DNA of 64,000 bases from Mycobacterium sp. PSTR-4-N (GTDB lineage Bacteria; Actinomycetota; Actinomycetes; Mycobacteriales; Mycobacteriaceae): assembly GCF_022348085.1 (NCBI RefSeq), contig NZ_JAKRFN010000006.1, positions 62,001-126,000 on the forward strand, written 5' to 3'. Positions 53,476-64,000 of the stretch are shown in pieces. The notes under the pieces are model-generated. The model saw only the letters and a list, made by a program, of their open reading frames with translations. It did no database searches and had not been told where the DNA came from. How positions within the stretch are numbered: position 1 is the stretch's first letter; each line of letters opens with the position of its first letter. A program made the position numbers and the translations under genes.

Positions 53476-54445
53476 CGGATCACTGACCACATCCGCACTC
53501 GGGCTCGGGTGCATGGGTATGTCGGGGGCCTACGGCCACGCCGACCGGGCGGAGAGCGTGGCGACCGTCCGTGCGGCTCTCGAGGCCGGGATCACCCTGC
53601 TGGACACCGGCGATTTCTACGGCACGGGGCACAACGAGCTGTTGCTGTCCGAGGCGCTGCGTGCGATCCCACGCGAGCAGTACCAACTCAGCGTGAAGTT
53701 CGGGGGGCAACTCGGCCCCGACGGCTCCTGGGTCGGGTTCGACGCGCGCCCGGCGTCGGCGAAAGCCGCCGCGGCGTATTCGCTGCAGAGGCTGGGTACC
53801 GATTACATCGACATCTACCGGCCCGCGCGCCTCGACCCGACCGTGCCGATCGAGGAAACCGTCGGCGCCATCGGCGAACTCGTCGACGGCGGATACGTGC
53901 GGCACATCGGACTCTCCGAAGTCGGCGCGGACACCCTGCGGCGCGCCGCCGCGGTTCGGCCGATCTCCGATCTGCAGATCGAGTACTCGCTGGCCTCCCG
54001 CGGGGTCGAACGCGACATCCTCGCAACCTGTCGGGAACTCGGCATCGGCATCACGGCCTACGGCGTGCTGGCCCGCGGTCTCCTCGGCGGGCACTGGACC
54101 GCAGCCGGCATCGGCGATGGTGACATGCGGACGCTCAGTCCGAGGTTTTCCGGCGAAAACCTCACGCACAACCTCGATCTGGCCGAAGCGCTCCGCCGGG
54201 TGGCCGACGAGCTCGGTATCTCGGTGGCGCAGGCCGCCATCGCCTGGGTCATCGCCCGCGGCACGGATGTCGTCGCGCTCATCGGCGCGCGCACCCGTAC
54301 CCGGTTGACCGAGGCGCTCGGGGCGGTCGACATCGAGCTGACCGACGCCCAACTGGGCCGCATCGAGGCGGCGGTACCCGCAGAGCGGGTGGCCGGCGAC
54401 CGCTATCCCGCGGCCCACATGGCGGCACTCGACTCGGAGCGCTGA
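53459..54445 (+). CDS. Aldo/keto reductase with altered catalytic histidine
   Basis: A 328-residue aldo-keto reductase-fold protein. D49 and Y54 (LLDTGDFYG) and K80 are present, but the usual catalytic His of the DLYxxHR motif is replaced: the protein reads DIYRPARLDP, with Ala123. This pattern occurs in a recurrent subfamily, as I recall. The rest, including ALIGARTRTRL, matches the cofactor-binding end. Its start codon lies within a 9-base inverted repeat. The stop is nine bases from the mrf stop. Confidence 0.85.
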   Translation: MQTTTLGSLTTSALGLGCMGMSGAYGHADRAESVATVRAALEAGITLLDTGDFYGTGHNELLLSEALRAIPREQYQLSVKFGGQLGPDGSWVGFDARPASAKAAAAYSLQRLGTDYIDIYRPARLDPTVPIEETVGAIGELVDGGYVRHIGLSEVGADTLRRAAAVRPISDLQIEYSLASRGVERDILATCRELGIGITAYGVLARGLLGGHWTAAGIGDGDMRTLSPRFSGENLTHNLDLAEALRRVADELGISVAQAAIAWVIARGTDVVALIGARTRTRLTEALGAVDIELTDAQLGRIEAAVPAERVAGDRYPAAHMAALDSER

Positions 54446-54453
54446 GCCACCTG

Positions 54454-55608
54454 TCAATCCCCGGCGTGGCCTTCGCGATCCGGGAGCGCGGTGGACACCT
54501 GCTCACCGCACGGGTCGGCATGCCAGTCCCCGAAAGGGTCTGCGTAACCGGACCATTCGTCGTCATCATTCATCTCGTCGTCGGTCAGGACGGCGTCGCG
54601 CAGAGCGCGGGTGATGTCGCCGTCGTGGGCTCCGCACGTCAGCACGGCCAGCGAGGTGTGCCGGTCGCCGTGGCGCAGGTCCCACATCAGAGCCGCCATC
54701 GCACGGCGCTCCGGATCGACGTAGGCCACCTCGCGAGACGTCATCGCCGCCAGCCACTTTCCTGCGTTGGTGACCCGCAGCCCTCCGCCCGCGGACTCCA
54801 GCCACATCACCCTGTCCGACCGGTTCGCCAACCAGAGCCGCCCGCGGCTGCGCACCACGCCGTCGAGTAACACGTCGAGTGCGTCGTGCAGGCGTTCGGG
54901 ATGGAACGGGCGCCGCGCGGTGAACTCGACCAGCCCGACGCGACCGTCGGGATCCAACGGTGGTTGACCACCCAGGAGCGAGGCGTGCGGATCGCGCCCG
55001 CGCCCGCGCCGCGCGTCGGGTTCGAGGTGCGCGAGCGCGAGTTCCAGCCGGTCGCTGCCGACGGTGATGCGGGCCCGCGGCGCGAGTCTGCGCACCACGG
55101 CGAGGGTTTCGGGGTCCGGAGCTGTCACGACGGCGACGTCGGCGAACTCGGCCTGCCCCACCACGACCTGCGCCACGGTGCGCCCGTCGGCCAGCTCGTC
55201 CTCACCGAGCGCCTGGGACAGCCAGCTGCCCGTGTCGACGGCCGTGATCACCGCGCCGAGGGACACCTCGCGGGCCGCGGCCGAGTGCGTGATCGCGGCG
55301 CAGACGGGCTCGGGCTCCAGCCACGCGGCGAGGCGCACCACGATGCGCTCGAGGTCACCTCGGCGGTGCAGGTGACACAGGTGGGCCAGCAGATCCTCGC
55401 GCACGGTGCAGGCCAGGCAGCAGTTCGTCAGCTCCAGGACGGCGTCGGCTTTCACGGTGACTCCGCGCTGCACCGAGGCGGTGGTGCGGTGCACCACGTG
55501 CCCGTCGAAGTAGTGCTCCACCACCGTGGTGCCGGGGCGCTCGAGGAGCACTCGAGCGATCTCGGCGGTGCCGTCCTGGCCGGACACGACGATGACGGGG
55601 GTGCGCAT
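54454..55608 (-). CDS. mrf: CobW-type protein Mrf (ribosome hibernation factor-recruiting)
   Basis: A 384-residue CobW/COG0523-type protein. The N-terminus VIVVSGQDGTAEIARVLLE aligns with the P-loop but lacks GKT, and the metal-motif region is NCCLACTVRED (C63, C64, C67). In M. smegmatis a homologue in the zinc-free ribosomal protein operon recruits the hibernation factor Mpy under zinc starvation. Here it is divergent from the four ribosomal protein genes, with Zur-like boxes between. AAGGAG precedes ATG 55608. The acidic C-terminus is typical. Confidence 0.85.
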   Translation of the reverse strand: MRTPVIVVSGQDGTAEIARVLLERPGTTVVEHYFDGHVVHRTTASVQRGVTVKADAVLELTNCCLACTVREDLLAHLCHLHRRGDLERIVVRLAAWLEPEPVCAAITHSAAAREVSLGAVITAVDTGSWLSQALGEDELADGRTVAQVVVGQAEFADVAVVTAPDPETLAVVRRLAPRARITVGSDRLELALAHLEPDARRGRGRDPHASLLGGQPPLDPDGRVGLVEFTARRPFHPERLHDALDVLLDGVVRSRGRLWLANRSDRVMWLESAGGGLRVTNAGKWLAAMTSREVAYVDPERRAMAALMWDLRHGDRHTSLAVLTCGAHDGDITRALRDAVLTDDEMNDDDEWSGYADPFGDWHADPCGEQVSTALPDREGHAGD

Positions 55609-55623
55609 CGGCTGACTCCTTAT

Positions 55624-55696
55624 CGGGAATGATTTTCAACAACGACGCGTTCACGCTACAGTCCACTCCGCATCTTGTCGAAAACGATTTTCAATA
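55624..55696. promoter_or_regulatory. Two Zur (zinc uptake regulator) boxes
   Basis: GGGAATGATTTTCAACA at 55625-55641 and TCGAAAACGATTTTCAAT at about 55678-55695 match the mycobacterial Zur operator core GAAAATGATTTTC. One faces mrf and the other the rpmB operon. Both transcripts are therefore expected to be repressed with ample zinc and to come on when zinc is short. AGGGAGG at 55696-55702 is the rpmB ribosome site. Confidence 0.85.
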
Positions 55697-55706
55697 GGGA
55701 GGCGCC

Positions 55707-55940
55707 ATGGCAGCTCGCTGCCAGGTCACCGGCCGCGCGCCCGGCTTCGGCAACGCGGTGTCGCATTCGCACCGCCGCACCCGCCGGCGCTGGGACCCCA
55801 ACATCCAACGCAAGACCTATTACCTGCCGTCCGAAGGTCGCCGAATCACGTTGCGCGTCAGCGCAAAGGGCATCAAGACCATCGACCGCGACGGCATCGA
55901 ATCGGTGGTGGCCCGCCTCCGCCGGGAAGGAAGACTCTGA
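55707..55940 (+). CDS. rpmB: Ribosomal protein bL28, zinc-free paralogue
   Basis: A 77-residue bL28 protein. Its N-terminal CQVTG keeps only one cysteine of the CxxC pair, so it cannot bind zinc as the normal form does. AGGGAGG and ATG 55707 give an ideal start. First of four overlapping genes. Confidence 0.93.
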   Translation: MAARCQVTGRAPGFGNAVSHSHRRTRRRWDPNIQRKTYYLPSEGRRITLRVSAKGIKTIDRDGIESVVARLRREGRL

Positions 55941-56107
55941 TGGCACGAACCACTGACGTCCGCCCCGTGGTCAAGCTCCGCTCGACAGCCGGCACGGGCT
56001 ACACCTACGTCACCCGCAAGAACCGGCGCAACGATCCCGATCGCATCGTGTTGCGCAAGTACGATCCGGTCGCGCGTCGCCATGTCGACTTCCGCGAAGA
56101 GCGCTGA
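55940..56107 (+). CDS. rpmG: Ribosomal protein bL33, zinc-free paralogue
   Basis: A 55-residue bL33 protein with no cysteine; it contains the core [15 protein letters not shown] and RKYDP. The ATG shares a base with the rpmB stop. Confidence 0.93.
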   Translation: MARTTDVRPVVKLRSTAGTGYTYVTRKNRRNDPDRIVLRKYDPVARRHVDFREER

Positions 56108-56406
56108 TGGCCAAGAAATCCAAGATCGTCGCCGACGCCCGGCGCCGTGAGGTGGTGGCCCGCTACGCCGAGCGCCGTGCCGAGCTGAAGGAGGTCATCC
56201 GTACGGGTGGACCTGACGAGAAGGCTGCCGCCCGAGCAGAGCTGAACCGGCAGCCGCGCGATGCGAGCCCCGTACGGCTGCGCAACCGCGACGCCGTCGA
56301 CGGCCGGCCCCGCGGCCATCTGCGCAAATTCGGGCTCTCGCGGGTGCGGGTGCGTGAACTCGCCCACCGCGGCGAGCTGCCCGGCGTGCGGAAGTCGAGC
56401 TGGTGA
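56107..56406 (+). CDS. rpsN: Ribosomal protein uS14, zinc-free paralogue
   Basis: A 99-residue long-form uS14 without the zinc-binding cysteines; [28 protein letters not shown] ending is diagnostic. The ATG shares a base with the rpmG stop, and its end overlaps rpsR. Confidence 0.94.
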   Translation: MAKKSKIVADARRREVVARYAERRAELKEVIRTGGPDEKAAARAELNRQPRDASPVRLRNRDAVDGRPRGHLRKFGLSRVRVRELAHRGELPGVRKSSW

Positions 56407-56642
56407 AGCGATCGAGGCGGGTGGCCGAGCCCGCGAAGAAGCGGCGGAACCTGTTGTCGTCGTTGGGGATCGAGGACGTCGATTACAAAGACACCGCCAC
56501 GCTGCGGCAGTTCCTGTCCGAGCGCGGCAAGATCCGCTCGCGTGCGGTCACCGGCGTCACGGTGCAGCAGCAGAAGCAGGTCGCGGCGGCGATCAAGAAC
56601 GCCCGCGAGATGGCGCTGCTGCCCTACCCGGGTCAGCGCTAG
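56403..56642 (+). CDS. rpsR: Ribosomal protein bS18, zinc-free paralogue
   Basis: A 79-residue bS18 protein. NLLSS replaces the usual CVFC motif, and [19 protein letters not shown] is the conserved core. GTG 56403 overlaps the rpsN stop as GTGA. Last gene of the Zur operon. Confidence 0.94.
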   Translation: MKRSRRVAEPAKKRRNLLSSLGIEDVDYKDTATLRQFLSERGKIRSRAVTGVTVQQQKQVAAAIKNAREMALLPYPGQR

Positions 56643-56644
56643 TT

Positions 56645-56707
56645 GCCGAGTGCACGGTTTCTGATGGGCCCTCTCGGGGTTCTCGTCAGAAACCGTGCAC
56701 TCGCGGC
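56645..56707. terminator. Long palindrome between rpsR and katA
   Basis: GAGTGCACGGTTTCTGA (56648-56664) is perfectly inverted at 56686-56702, and GCC/GGC outside adds three more pairs across a two-base bulge; the loop is 21 bases. It lies between convergent genes and most likely ends transcription from both sides. No long T-run is present. Confidence 0.75.
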
Positions 56708-56711
56708 AGAA

Positions 56712-58154
56712 TTAAGCGCCTCTCACGCCTTCCTCGACCTTCTTGCCCAGATCGGGATCGACGTTGCGCCAGTACTCGAACACCCGGGACAGCACCGGCT
56801 CCTTCACGCCATCGGACACATGGCCGACGATGTTGTGCACCAACCGGTCTCGCGCGTCGTCGTCGAGGACCTCCCGCACCAGTGTGCCGGCCTGACCCCA
56901 GTCGTCGTCCTCGGCGCGCAGGGCGTACGCGGCGCGCACCATGTCCCCGTCGGACGCCCAGTGCACCTCCGACGCCCGCCGCGGATCGGCCTCGGGACCG
57001 CCCATCGAATTGGGCGCATAGACCGGGTCGGTGACGTTGTGGATACGCATCGGCCCGTCCTTGGAGTAGGCGCGCACCTCCACCTTGGGTTCGTTGACGG
57101 GGATCTGCTTGTAGTTGACCCCGAGGCGGTGCCGGTGCGCGTCGGCGTACGAGAAGCCGCGCGCCAGAAGCATCTTGTCCGGAGACAGACCGGTACCCGG
57201 CACGATGTTGTTCGGTTCGAACGCCGCCTGCTCGATCTGCGCGTGGTAGTCGACGACGTTGCGGTTCAACGTCATCTTCCCGACCTGCTGCAGCGGGTAG
57301 TCGCTGTGCGGCCAGACCTTCGTCAGGTCGAAGGGGTTGAAGCGGTAGGTCTTCGCGTCCTCGAACGGCATGATCTGCACGTGCAGCGTCCAGGACGGGA
57401 AGTTGCCGTCCTCGATCGAGGTGAACAGGTCGCGCTGGTGATAGTCGCCGTCTTCACCGGCCAGCCGGTCGGCGTCCTCCTGGGTCAGGTAGTCGATGCC
57501 CTGGTCGGTCTTGAAGTGGTACTTCACCCAGAACAGCTCGTCGCTGGCGTTCACCCAGCTGTAGGTGTGGCTGGAGTAGCCGTTCATGTGGCGCCACGTC
57601 TTGGGGATGCCGCGGTCCCCCATCAGCCAGGTGACCTGGTGCGCCGACTCCGGCGACAACGTCCAGAAGTCCCACTGCATGTTGTGGTCGCGCACGTTCG
57701 ACGCCTGCAGCCGCTTCTGGCTGCGGATGAAGTTCTGGAACTTCATGGGGTCGCGCAGGAAGAACACCGGGGTGTTGTTGCCGACCATGTCGAAGTTGCC
57801 CTCCGACGTGTAGAACTTCAGCGCGAACCCGCGCGGATCCCGCCAGGTGTCTGGGCTGCCCCGCTCGCCGGCGACCGTCGAGAATCTCGCGACCATCTCG
57901 GTCTTCACCCCGGGCTGTAGGAACGCGGCCTTGGTGAAGGCACTGACGTCGTCAGTGACCTCGAATTCGCCGAAAGCGCCGCCGCCCTTGGCGTGCGGCT
58001 GCCGCTCCGGGATGCGCTCCCTGTTGAAGTTGGCCATCTGCTCGAGCAGGTAATGGTCCTGCAGCAGGATGGGCCCATCGGGGCCGACGGTCAGCGAATG
58101 TTCGAGGCTGGGGACCGGGGCCCCGCCGTCGGTGGTCGCGTACTTGTCAGACAT
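56712..58154 (-). CDS. katA: Monofunctional haem catalase
   Basis: A 480-residue small-subunit clade catalase that breaks down hydrogen peroxide. Catalytic His54 ([12 protein letters not shown]), Asn127 (GNNTPVFF) and the haem-ligand Tyr336 ([14 protein letters not shown]) are all seen. GAGGAGA precedes ATG 58154. It is distinct from KatG. No furA-type regulator is adjacent. WhiB4, coded at the start of this window, is a candidate regulator only by analogy. Confidence 0.96.
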   Translation of the reverse strand: MSDKYATTDGGAPVPSLEHSLTVGPDGPILLQDHYLLEQMANFNRERIPERQPHAKGGGAFGEFEVTDDVSAFTKAAFLQPGVKTEMVARFSTVAGERGSPDTWRDPRGFALKFYTSEGNFDMVGNNTPVFFLRDPMKFQNFIRSQKRLQASNVRDHNMQWDFWTLSPESAHQVTWLMGDRGIPKTWRHMNGYSSHTYSWVNASDELFWVKYHFKTDQGIDYLTQEDADRLAGEDGDYHQRDLFTSIEDGNFPSWTLHVQIMPFEDAKTYRFNPFDLTKVWPHSDYPLQQVGKMTLNRNVVDYHAQIEQAAFEPNNIVPGTGLSPDKMLLARGFSYADAHRHRLGVNYKQIPVNEPKVEVRAYSKDGPMRIHNVTDPVYAPNSMGGPEADPRRASEVHWASDGDMVRAAYALRAEDDDWGQAGTLVREVLDDDARDRLVHNIVGHVSDGVKEPVLSRVFEYWRNVDPDLGKKVEEGVRGA

Positions 58155-58244
58155 CTACTCTCCTCAGGGGCTGGGCGGCTGCCGGGCTGCGCCGCCGAGG
58201 TGCGGGTACCCGAAAGCCGCACCCGTCACCCTGCCACCGGTGGG

Positions 58245-58715
58245 TCACGGCCGAGGCGTAGTCGGCGTATCCGGAGCGCCGCCCGGTGGCCTCGGGATCT
58301 CGATGATCTGTCCGGGTCCGAACGGCCCGGGGAACGCGGGCCCGCGTTGCATCCCTCCGGGCGGGCCCATCGGGAACATGGCCGTGCCGGGACGCATCAT
58401 CATCTCGTGGCCGCGACCGTCGTAGTCGCGGTGATTGCCGACGGCCTTCCCGGTGAAGAAGCCGGCGCCGAAGATCACGACCACGATGAACAGCGAACCG
58501 GCAACGATGCCGACCCACGCCGCCACCTTGGTGAGGCGGCCCGACCGCTCGACGTACACGGTCTGCGGCGGTATCGACGAGGGCTGAGCGTAGGTGGCGG
58601 GCGGCTCGTTGTAGGTGGGCGGCGGAAAGACGGGGCCGGTGGCGGGCTCGTTCTCCTCCGGCCGGGGTGACGACGGAGATGACGACGGTGTCGACGGTGG
58701 CGGTGTCTCACTCAT
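58245..58715 (-). CDS. Pro-rich single-pass membrane protein
   Basis: A 156-residue protein with a Ser/Pro-rich cytoplasmic N-terminus (about 1-60), one transmembrane segment at about 65-88 (VAAWVGIVAGSLFIVVVIFG) and an outer part rich in Gly, Pro and Met. No catalytic motif was seen. It may be the counterpart of a proline-rich Rv3706c-like protein by position. The start is ATG 58715. Confidence 0.65.
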   Translation of the reverse strand: MSETPPPSTPSSSPSSPRPEENEPATGPVFPPPTYNEPPATYAQPSSIPPQTVYVERSGRLTKVAAWVGIVAGSLFIVVVIFGAGFFTGKAVGNHRDYDGRGHEMMMRPGTAMFPMGPPGGMQRGPAFPGPFGPGQIIEIPRPPGGAPDTPTTPRP

Positions 58716-58784
58716 GCGCACGATCCTGCTCCACGACGCACAACGAGGGTTAGGTGCCGGCTGTGAATACCCTTTGAGTCCGAG

Positions 58785-60479
58785 TCAGCGCGCCGACAGC
58801 AGGTCGGCCAGCGCGTCGTCGACCGCGGGAGAACCACCGCCGGCGGTCTGCCACAGCAGCGCCGCCAACCACGCGATCGCCACAGCACCGGCATCGGGCG
58901 CGCCGATCGCGCGTTCACCCACATAGGCGGCCCGGCCCCGGCCGGCGACCATGTCCGCGGTCGACGCGGCCGCCTCGATCCCCGCCAGCACCGAGGCCTC
59001 GTCGAGCGCGTCGACGCCGCGCGTGCGGGCGTCCTCGACGATCGCGGCCAGCGGATCGACCAGTGTCCGGTCGCCCGGCTCGGCGCCGCCGGCCCGCTGC
59101 ACGGCGGTCAACGCGTCGGCGAGCCCGGCGAGCACCGCGCCGCCGAGCCCCTCGGACCGGGACTCCTCGGCGCGGGACGACACCCCGCCGAACACCAGTC
59201 CCAACAGAGGTCCGCTCGACCCGCCGACGTCGTCCAGGAACGCCGCCGCGAGATGGGAGAGATCGGCCACCACGTCGTCGTCGACGTCTCCGCGCCGCAC
59301 CGCATACCCGACCCCGACCGCGAGGTTGTCGCCGAAGTCGCCGTCGCCGGCTGCCTGATCGAGCGCGTTGAACCGATCCCGTAGCCGCTCGGTTCGGCTC
59401 GCCACGTCCTGGAGCCAGGATGACGCGGACTCGGATGCGTCGTCGTCGGACGCGACGCCGCGCAAGGTCCGGATTCCCGGGAACGGCCGGGGCCGGGGCA
59501 GCCCGGGTGTGCCGTGATCGGCGTACCAGTGCGGCAGCCAGGCCGGGTCGGCGTCCACCACCGTCAAGCTCACGCCCCGCATGTCCAGGGCAGTGCAGTA
59601 CGCGCCCACGACCAGGCTGCGCACCGTCAGGTCGCGGTCGGCGAGCGCCCTGGCCGCGGCGTCACCGACGTGCAGCAACTCGAGTTGCCCGGTTCCGCCG
59701 AGGCCGTTGACCAGCACCACGACTCCGTCCGGTGCGGACAGATCGGCGGTCAGCGCGTCGACCATGGTGCCGACCAGCCCGTCGAGGTCGGCGACCTCGA
59801 TGGTCTCGCGTGCGGGCTCGCCGTGGATGCCGACGCCGAATTCGAGCGAGCCCGGCGACACGTCGAAGGCGCGGTCGCCGTCTCCCGGGCTGCGGTGCGC
59901 CTCCGCGGCGATCGCCACCGTGCGCGATCGCGCGACGATGTCGCTGCCCAAGGCGGCCAGGTCCGCCAGGGACATCCCGTCGTCGGCGGCCGCGCCCAGC
60001 ACTTTCTCGACGATCACCGTCGCCGCGGTGCCCCGCCTGCCGACCTTGCCGGCGTCGCGCGAACCCCAGTCGTCGTCGACCAGGACCTGCTCCACCGGGA
60101 TGCCGTCGGCCCGCAGCCTCTCCGCGGCGATGTTGAAGTTCAGGACGTCGCCGGTGTAGTTCTTCACGATCTGCAGCACGCCGTCCGGTCGCGCGACCTG
60201 GCTGCACGCCGCGTAGATCTGCCGATTGTGCGGGGAGGTGAAGATCTCGCCCGGGCAGGCCGCGTCCAGCCCGCCGCGGCCGACGAAACCACCGTGCATC
60301 GGCTCGTGGCCCGCGCCCCCGCCGCTGACCAGCGCGACTCTGCGCGCCTCGGCGGGCGCGTCGCTGTACAGGAACGGCGGGTCCTCGGAGTACGTGACAC
60401 CCTCTCCGGCGACCATCGACAGGCCCGACAGTCCCGCACTCGCTCGTCTGGACCTCTCCGCGATGAACAGAACGGACAC
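58785..60479 (-). CDS. ATP-dependent dihydroxyacetone kinase, DhaK-DhaL fusion
   Basis: A 564-residue kinase converting dihydroxyacetone to its phosphate. The DhaK domain (1-about 330) has VSGGGAGHEPMHGGFVG and the substrate-binding histidine in FGVGIHGEP. The DhaL domain (about 365-564) has the magnesium-binding AAGDGDFGDNL and GGSSGPL. GTG 60479 is chosen because GGAAGGGAGA lies five bases upstream and because this places the N-terminus like the family; ATGs at 60515-60524 are alternatives. With glpK it suggests glycerol or dihydroxyacetone use. Confidence 0.88.
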   Translation of the reverse strand: MSVLFIAERSRRASAGLSGLSMVAGEGVTYSEDPPFLYSDAPAEARRVALVSGGGAGHEPMHGGFVGRGGLDAACPGEIFTSPHNRQIYAACSQVARPDGVLQIVKNYTGDVLNFNIAAERLRADGIPVEQVLVDDDWGSRDAGKVGRRGTAATVIVEKVLGAAADDGMSLADLAALGSDIVARSRTVAIAAEAHRSPGDGDRAFDVSPGSLEFGVGIHGEPARETIEVADLDGLVGTMVDALTADLSAPDGVVVLVNGLGGTGQLELLHVGDAAARALADRDLTVRSLVVGAYCTALDMRGVSLTVVDADPAWLPHWYADHGTPGLPRPRPFPGIRTLRGVASDDDASESASSWLQDVASRTERLRDRFNALDQAAGDGDFGDNLAVGVGYAVRRGDVDDDVVADLSHLAAAFLDDVGGSSGPLLGLVFGGVSSRAEESRSEGLGGAVLAGLADALTAVQRAGGAEPGDRTLVDPLAAIVEDARTRGVDALDEASVLAGIEAAASTADMVAGRGRAAYVGERAIGAPDAGAVAIAWLAALLWQTAGGGSPAVDDALADLLSAR

Positions 60480-60565
60480 CGGTATCTCCCTTCCCCGCGC
60501 GATCACATCCGCCATGGACATCATGTCCGGTTGGTCGGCAGTGCAAACGCCGACAGGGCGCACCG

Positions 60566-61666
60566 TCAGGGCTTGTACGGATTGACCGCGAACTGGATCA
60601 CCCGGTAAGGGCTGCCTCCGCGCGGCATGGTGTTCCACTGGCTGACGAACACGCGCACCGCATCGGGTGTCGAGGCGGGCGAGAGATATCCCCCGTAGGG
60701 CTGGGCGAGCCGGTTGTCCTGCGGCGGTGGCAGATCCTCGGCCTGCTGCGGCCACGGCGCCGCGACGACGACGGTGGTCACCGGCGCGGTCCCGAGCTGG
60801 GTCGGATCGTTGGCGACGCGGATCTCCATGTTGCCGGTGCTGGCGTTGAAGTACGACAGCACGGTCTGCCCGTCGATCTGGCGCACGCTCATCTCACCGA
60901 TCCGGTCGTCCCACAACGGCGCCGGCCGAGTACCCCAGCCCTCGGGCGACCAGGCCTGCCACGCAGCGCGATCGGTGAAGGTCTGCGGCGGCGTCCGGTA
61001 GAGAGTCAGCGGTCCGGTGCGATCGAAGTCGTTCGCGACGATGTACACCCAGCCCCGCGGCGAGTCTGCGGTCGGGATCGGGTCGTAGTACCCGCTGATC
61101 TGCGACTGCCCTCCCCCGGCGAAGGCGGCATCGCGCACTGAGCCGGGCACGGTGGCCCACCGGCCTTGTCCCGCTTCGGCTTTCACCAGACGTGACGACT
61201 GGGGCCGCAGATCCTTGGTGGTGGTGACGAGCAGGTAGTTCTCGCGGTTGATCTCGACGATGCCGGCCGGCAGCTGCGACGATCCCGGCGGCGTCGGGTC
61301 GGCGAGCAGCGGGGTGTCGACCCCCGTCACCCCGTCGTAGCGCACCCCGCCGGCATCCTCGAGCGAGCCGTCGACCACGTGCAGCGCGATCGGCGAATAC
61401 CACCCACCGAATCCGACACCTTGGCCGGCGAAGCTGTCACCGCACACCTGCAGGATGCCCGACGGGAACTGCATGAACTCGCAGAGATCCGTCGCGCCGA
61501 TACCGTAATCGATTGTGGGCGTGCCTGTTCCGGCCACCGGACCGACGCGCAACACCTGCCCGGGCTGCAGCGTCGGCAAGTCGACGGGCGTGGCAGACGC
61601 GCCGGGAGCTAGGGCCAGGGCGAGCACCAGCGCCGAGATCGACGAAATGGCGCCCGTCTCTCGCAC
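60566..61666 (-). CDS. Secreted DUF4185 protein (Rv3707c type)
   Basis: A 366-residue exported protein. The signal sequence (SSISALVLALALAPGASA) ends near residue 26. The mature part is beta-propeller-like, with DSFAGQGVGFGGWYSP, YIVANDFDRTGP and WNTMPRGGSPYRVIQF as DUF4185 landmarks. Two cysteines near 62 and 75 could pair. GTG 61666 is the start. The function is unknown. It follows asd on the same strand, but the gap has no clear overlap. Confidence 0.82.
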   Translation of the reverse strand: MRETGAISSISALVLALALAPGASATPVDLPTLQPGQVLRVGPVAGTGTPTIDYGIGATDLCEFMQFPSGILQVCGDSFAGQGVGFGGWYSPIALHVVDGSLEDAGGVRYDGVTGVDTPLLADPTPPGSSQLPAGIVEINRENYLLVTTTKDLRPQSSRLVKAEAGQGRWATVPGSVRDAAFAGGGQSQISGYYDPIPTADSPRGWVYIVANDFDRTGPLTLYRTPPQTFTDRAAWQAWSPEGWGTRPAPLWDDRIGEMSVRQIDGQTVLSYFNASTGNMEIRVANDPTQLGTAPVTTVVVAAPWPQQAEDLPPPQDNRLAQPYGGYLSPASTPDAVRVFVSQWNTMPRGGSPYRVIQFAVNPYKP

Positions 61667-61695
61667 TTATCCGCCCAAACGTCGGTTTCGGCGGA

Positions 61696-63998
<2,303 letters not shown>

Positions 63999-64000
63999 TA

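Overview
The window looks like chromosomal DNA of a fast-growing environmental mycobacterium (Mycolicibacterium type). It is GC-rich throughout and carries genus markers: whiB4, ponA2 with a PASTA domain, F420 enzymes, the ergothioneine operon, mycofactocin-linked enzymes, a Zur-type operon of zinc-free ribosomal proteins, and ask-asd. From memory, the gene order follows the M. tuberculosis Rv3679-Rv3709c interval, with extra genes inserted at several points. No phage, insertion sequence or CRISPR array was seen.

Layout. (1) 1-6.8 kb: paired Get3/ArsA-like ATPases, whiB4, ponA2, a membrane-anchored phosphoesterase and a PLP enzyme. (2) 7-9.3 kb: tRNA-Pro(CGG) with its own terminator, a PAP2 phosphatase, a 42-codon acidic protein and an F420-type LLM oxidoreductase. 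(3) 9.3-17.6 kb: a tightly overlapping membrane/MoxR operon (Pro-Gly-Tyr membrane protein, DUF4129, DUF4350, MoxR, DUF58), convergent with SpoIIM-like and RDD genes. An AbiEi/nuclease-like gene sits between them, bracketed by related palindromic repeats. (4) 17.6-26.6 kb: DUF1772/AraC pair, carotenoid oxygenase/PadR pair, aldo-keto reductase, prfC, glpK, a secreted protein and a methyltransferase. (5) 26.7-33.7 kb: a 1374-residue fusion of Ser/Thr kinase, cyclase-like domain, STAND-type ATPase and repeats, convergent with an EmbR-like SARP-FHA regulator; then a glutamate-cysteine ligase-like gene. (6) 33.8-46.4 kb: hydrolase, methyltransferase, then an off-cluster mycofactocin/alcohol module: MftD paralogue, mftM, a two-component system, two iron-type alcohol dehydrogenases flanking a VWA protein and a MoxR ATPase that both carry His-rich segments, and a dicarboxylate transporter. 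(7) 46.4-51.7 kb: egtABCDE as one overlapping operon. (8) 51.8-64 kb: PknH-sensor-like secreted protein with an MmyB-type regulator, an aldo-keto reductase under a palindrome, the Zur-box region dividing mrf from rpmB-rpmG-rpsN-rpsR, katA, a fused dihydroxyacetone kinase, a DUF4185 secreted protein, asd and ask.

Themes. Redox defence (ergothioneine, WhiB4, catalase), glycerol/dihydroxyacetone use (glpK, dha kinase) and mycofactocin-dependent alcohol oxidation lie close together. The most interesting blocks are the alcohol module with its putative metal-loading ATPase/VWA pair (35.5-44.8 kb) and the kinase/pseudo-cyclase/STAND fusion facing an FHA regulator (26.7-32.2 kb). Several intergenic spaces carry long palindromes that look like bidirectional terminators or small repeat elements.
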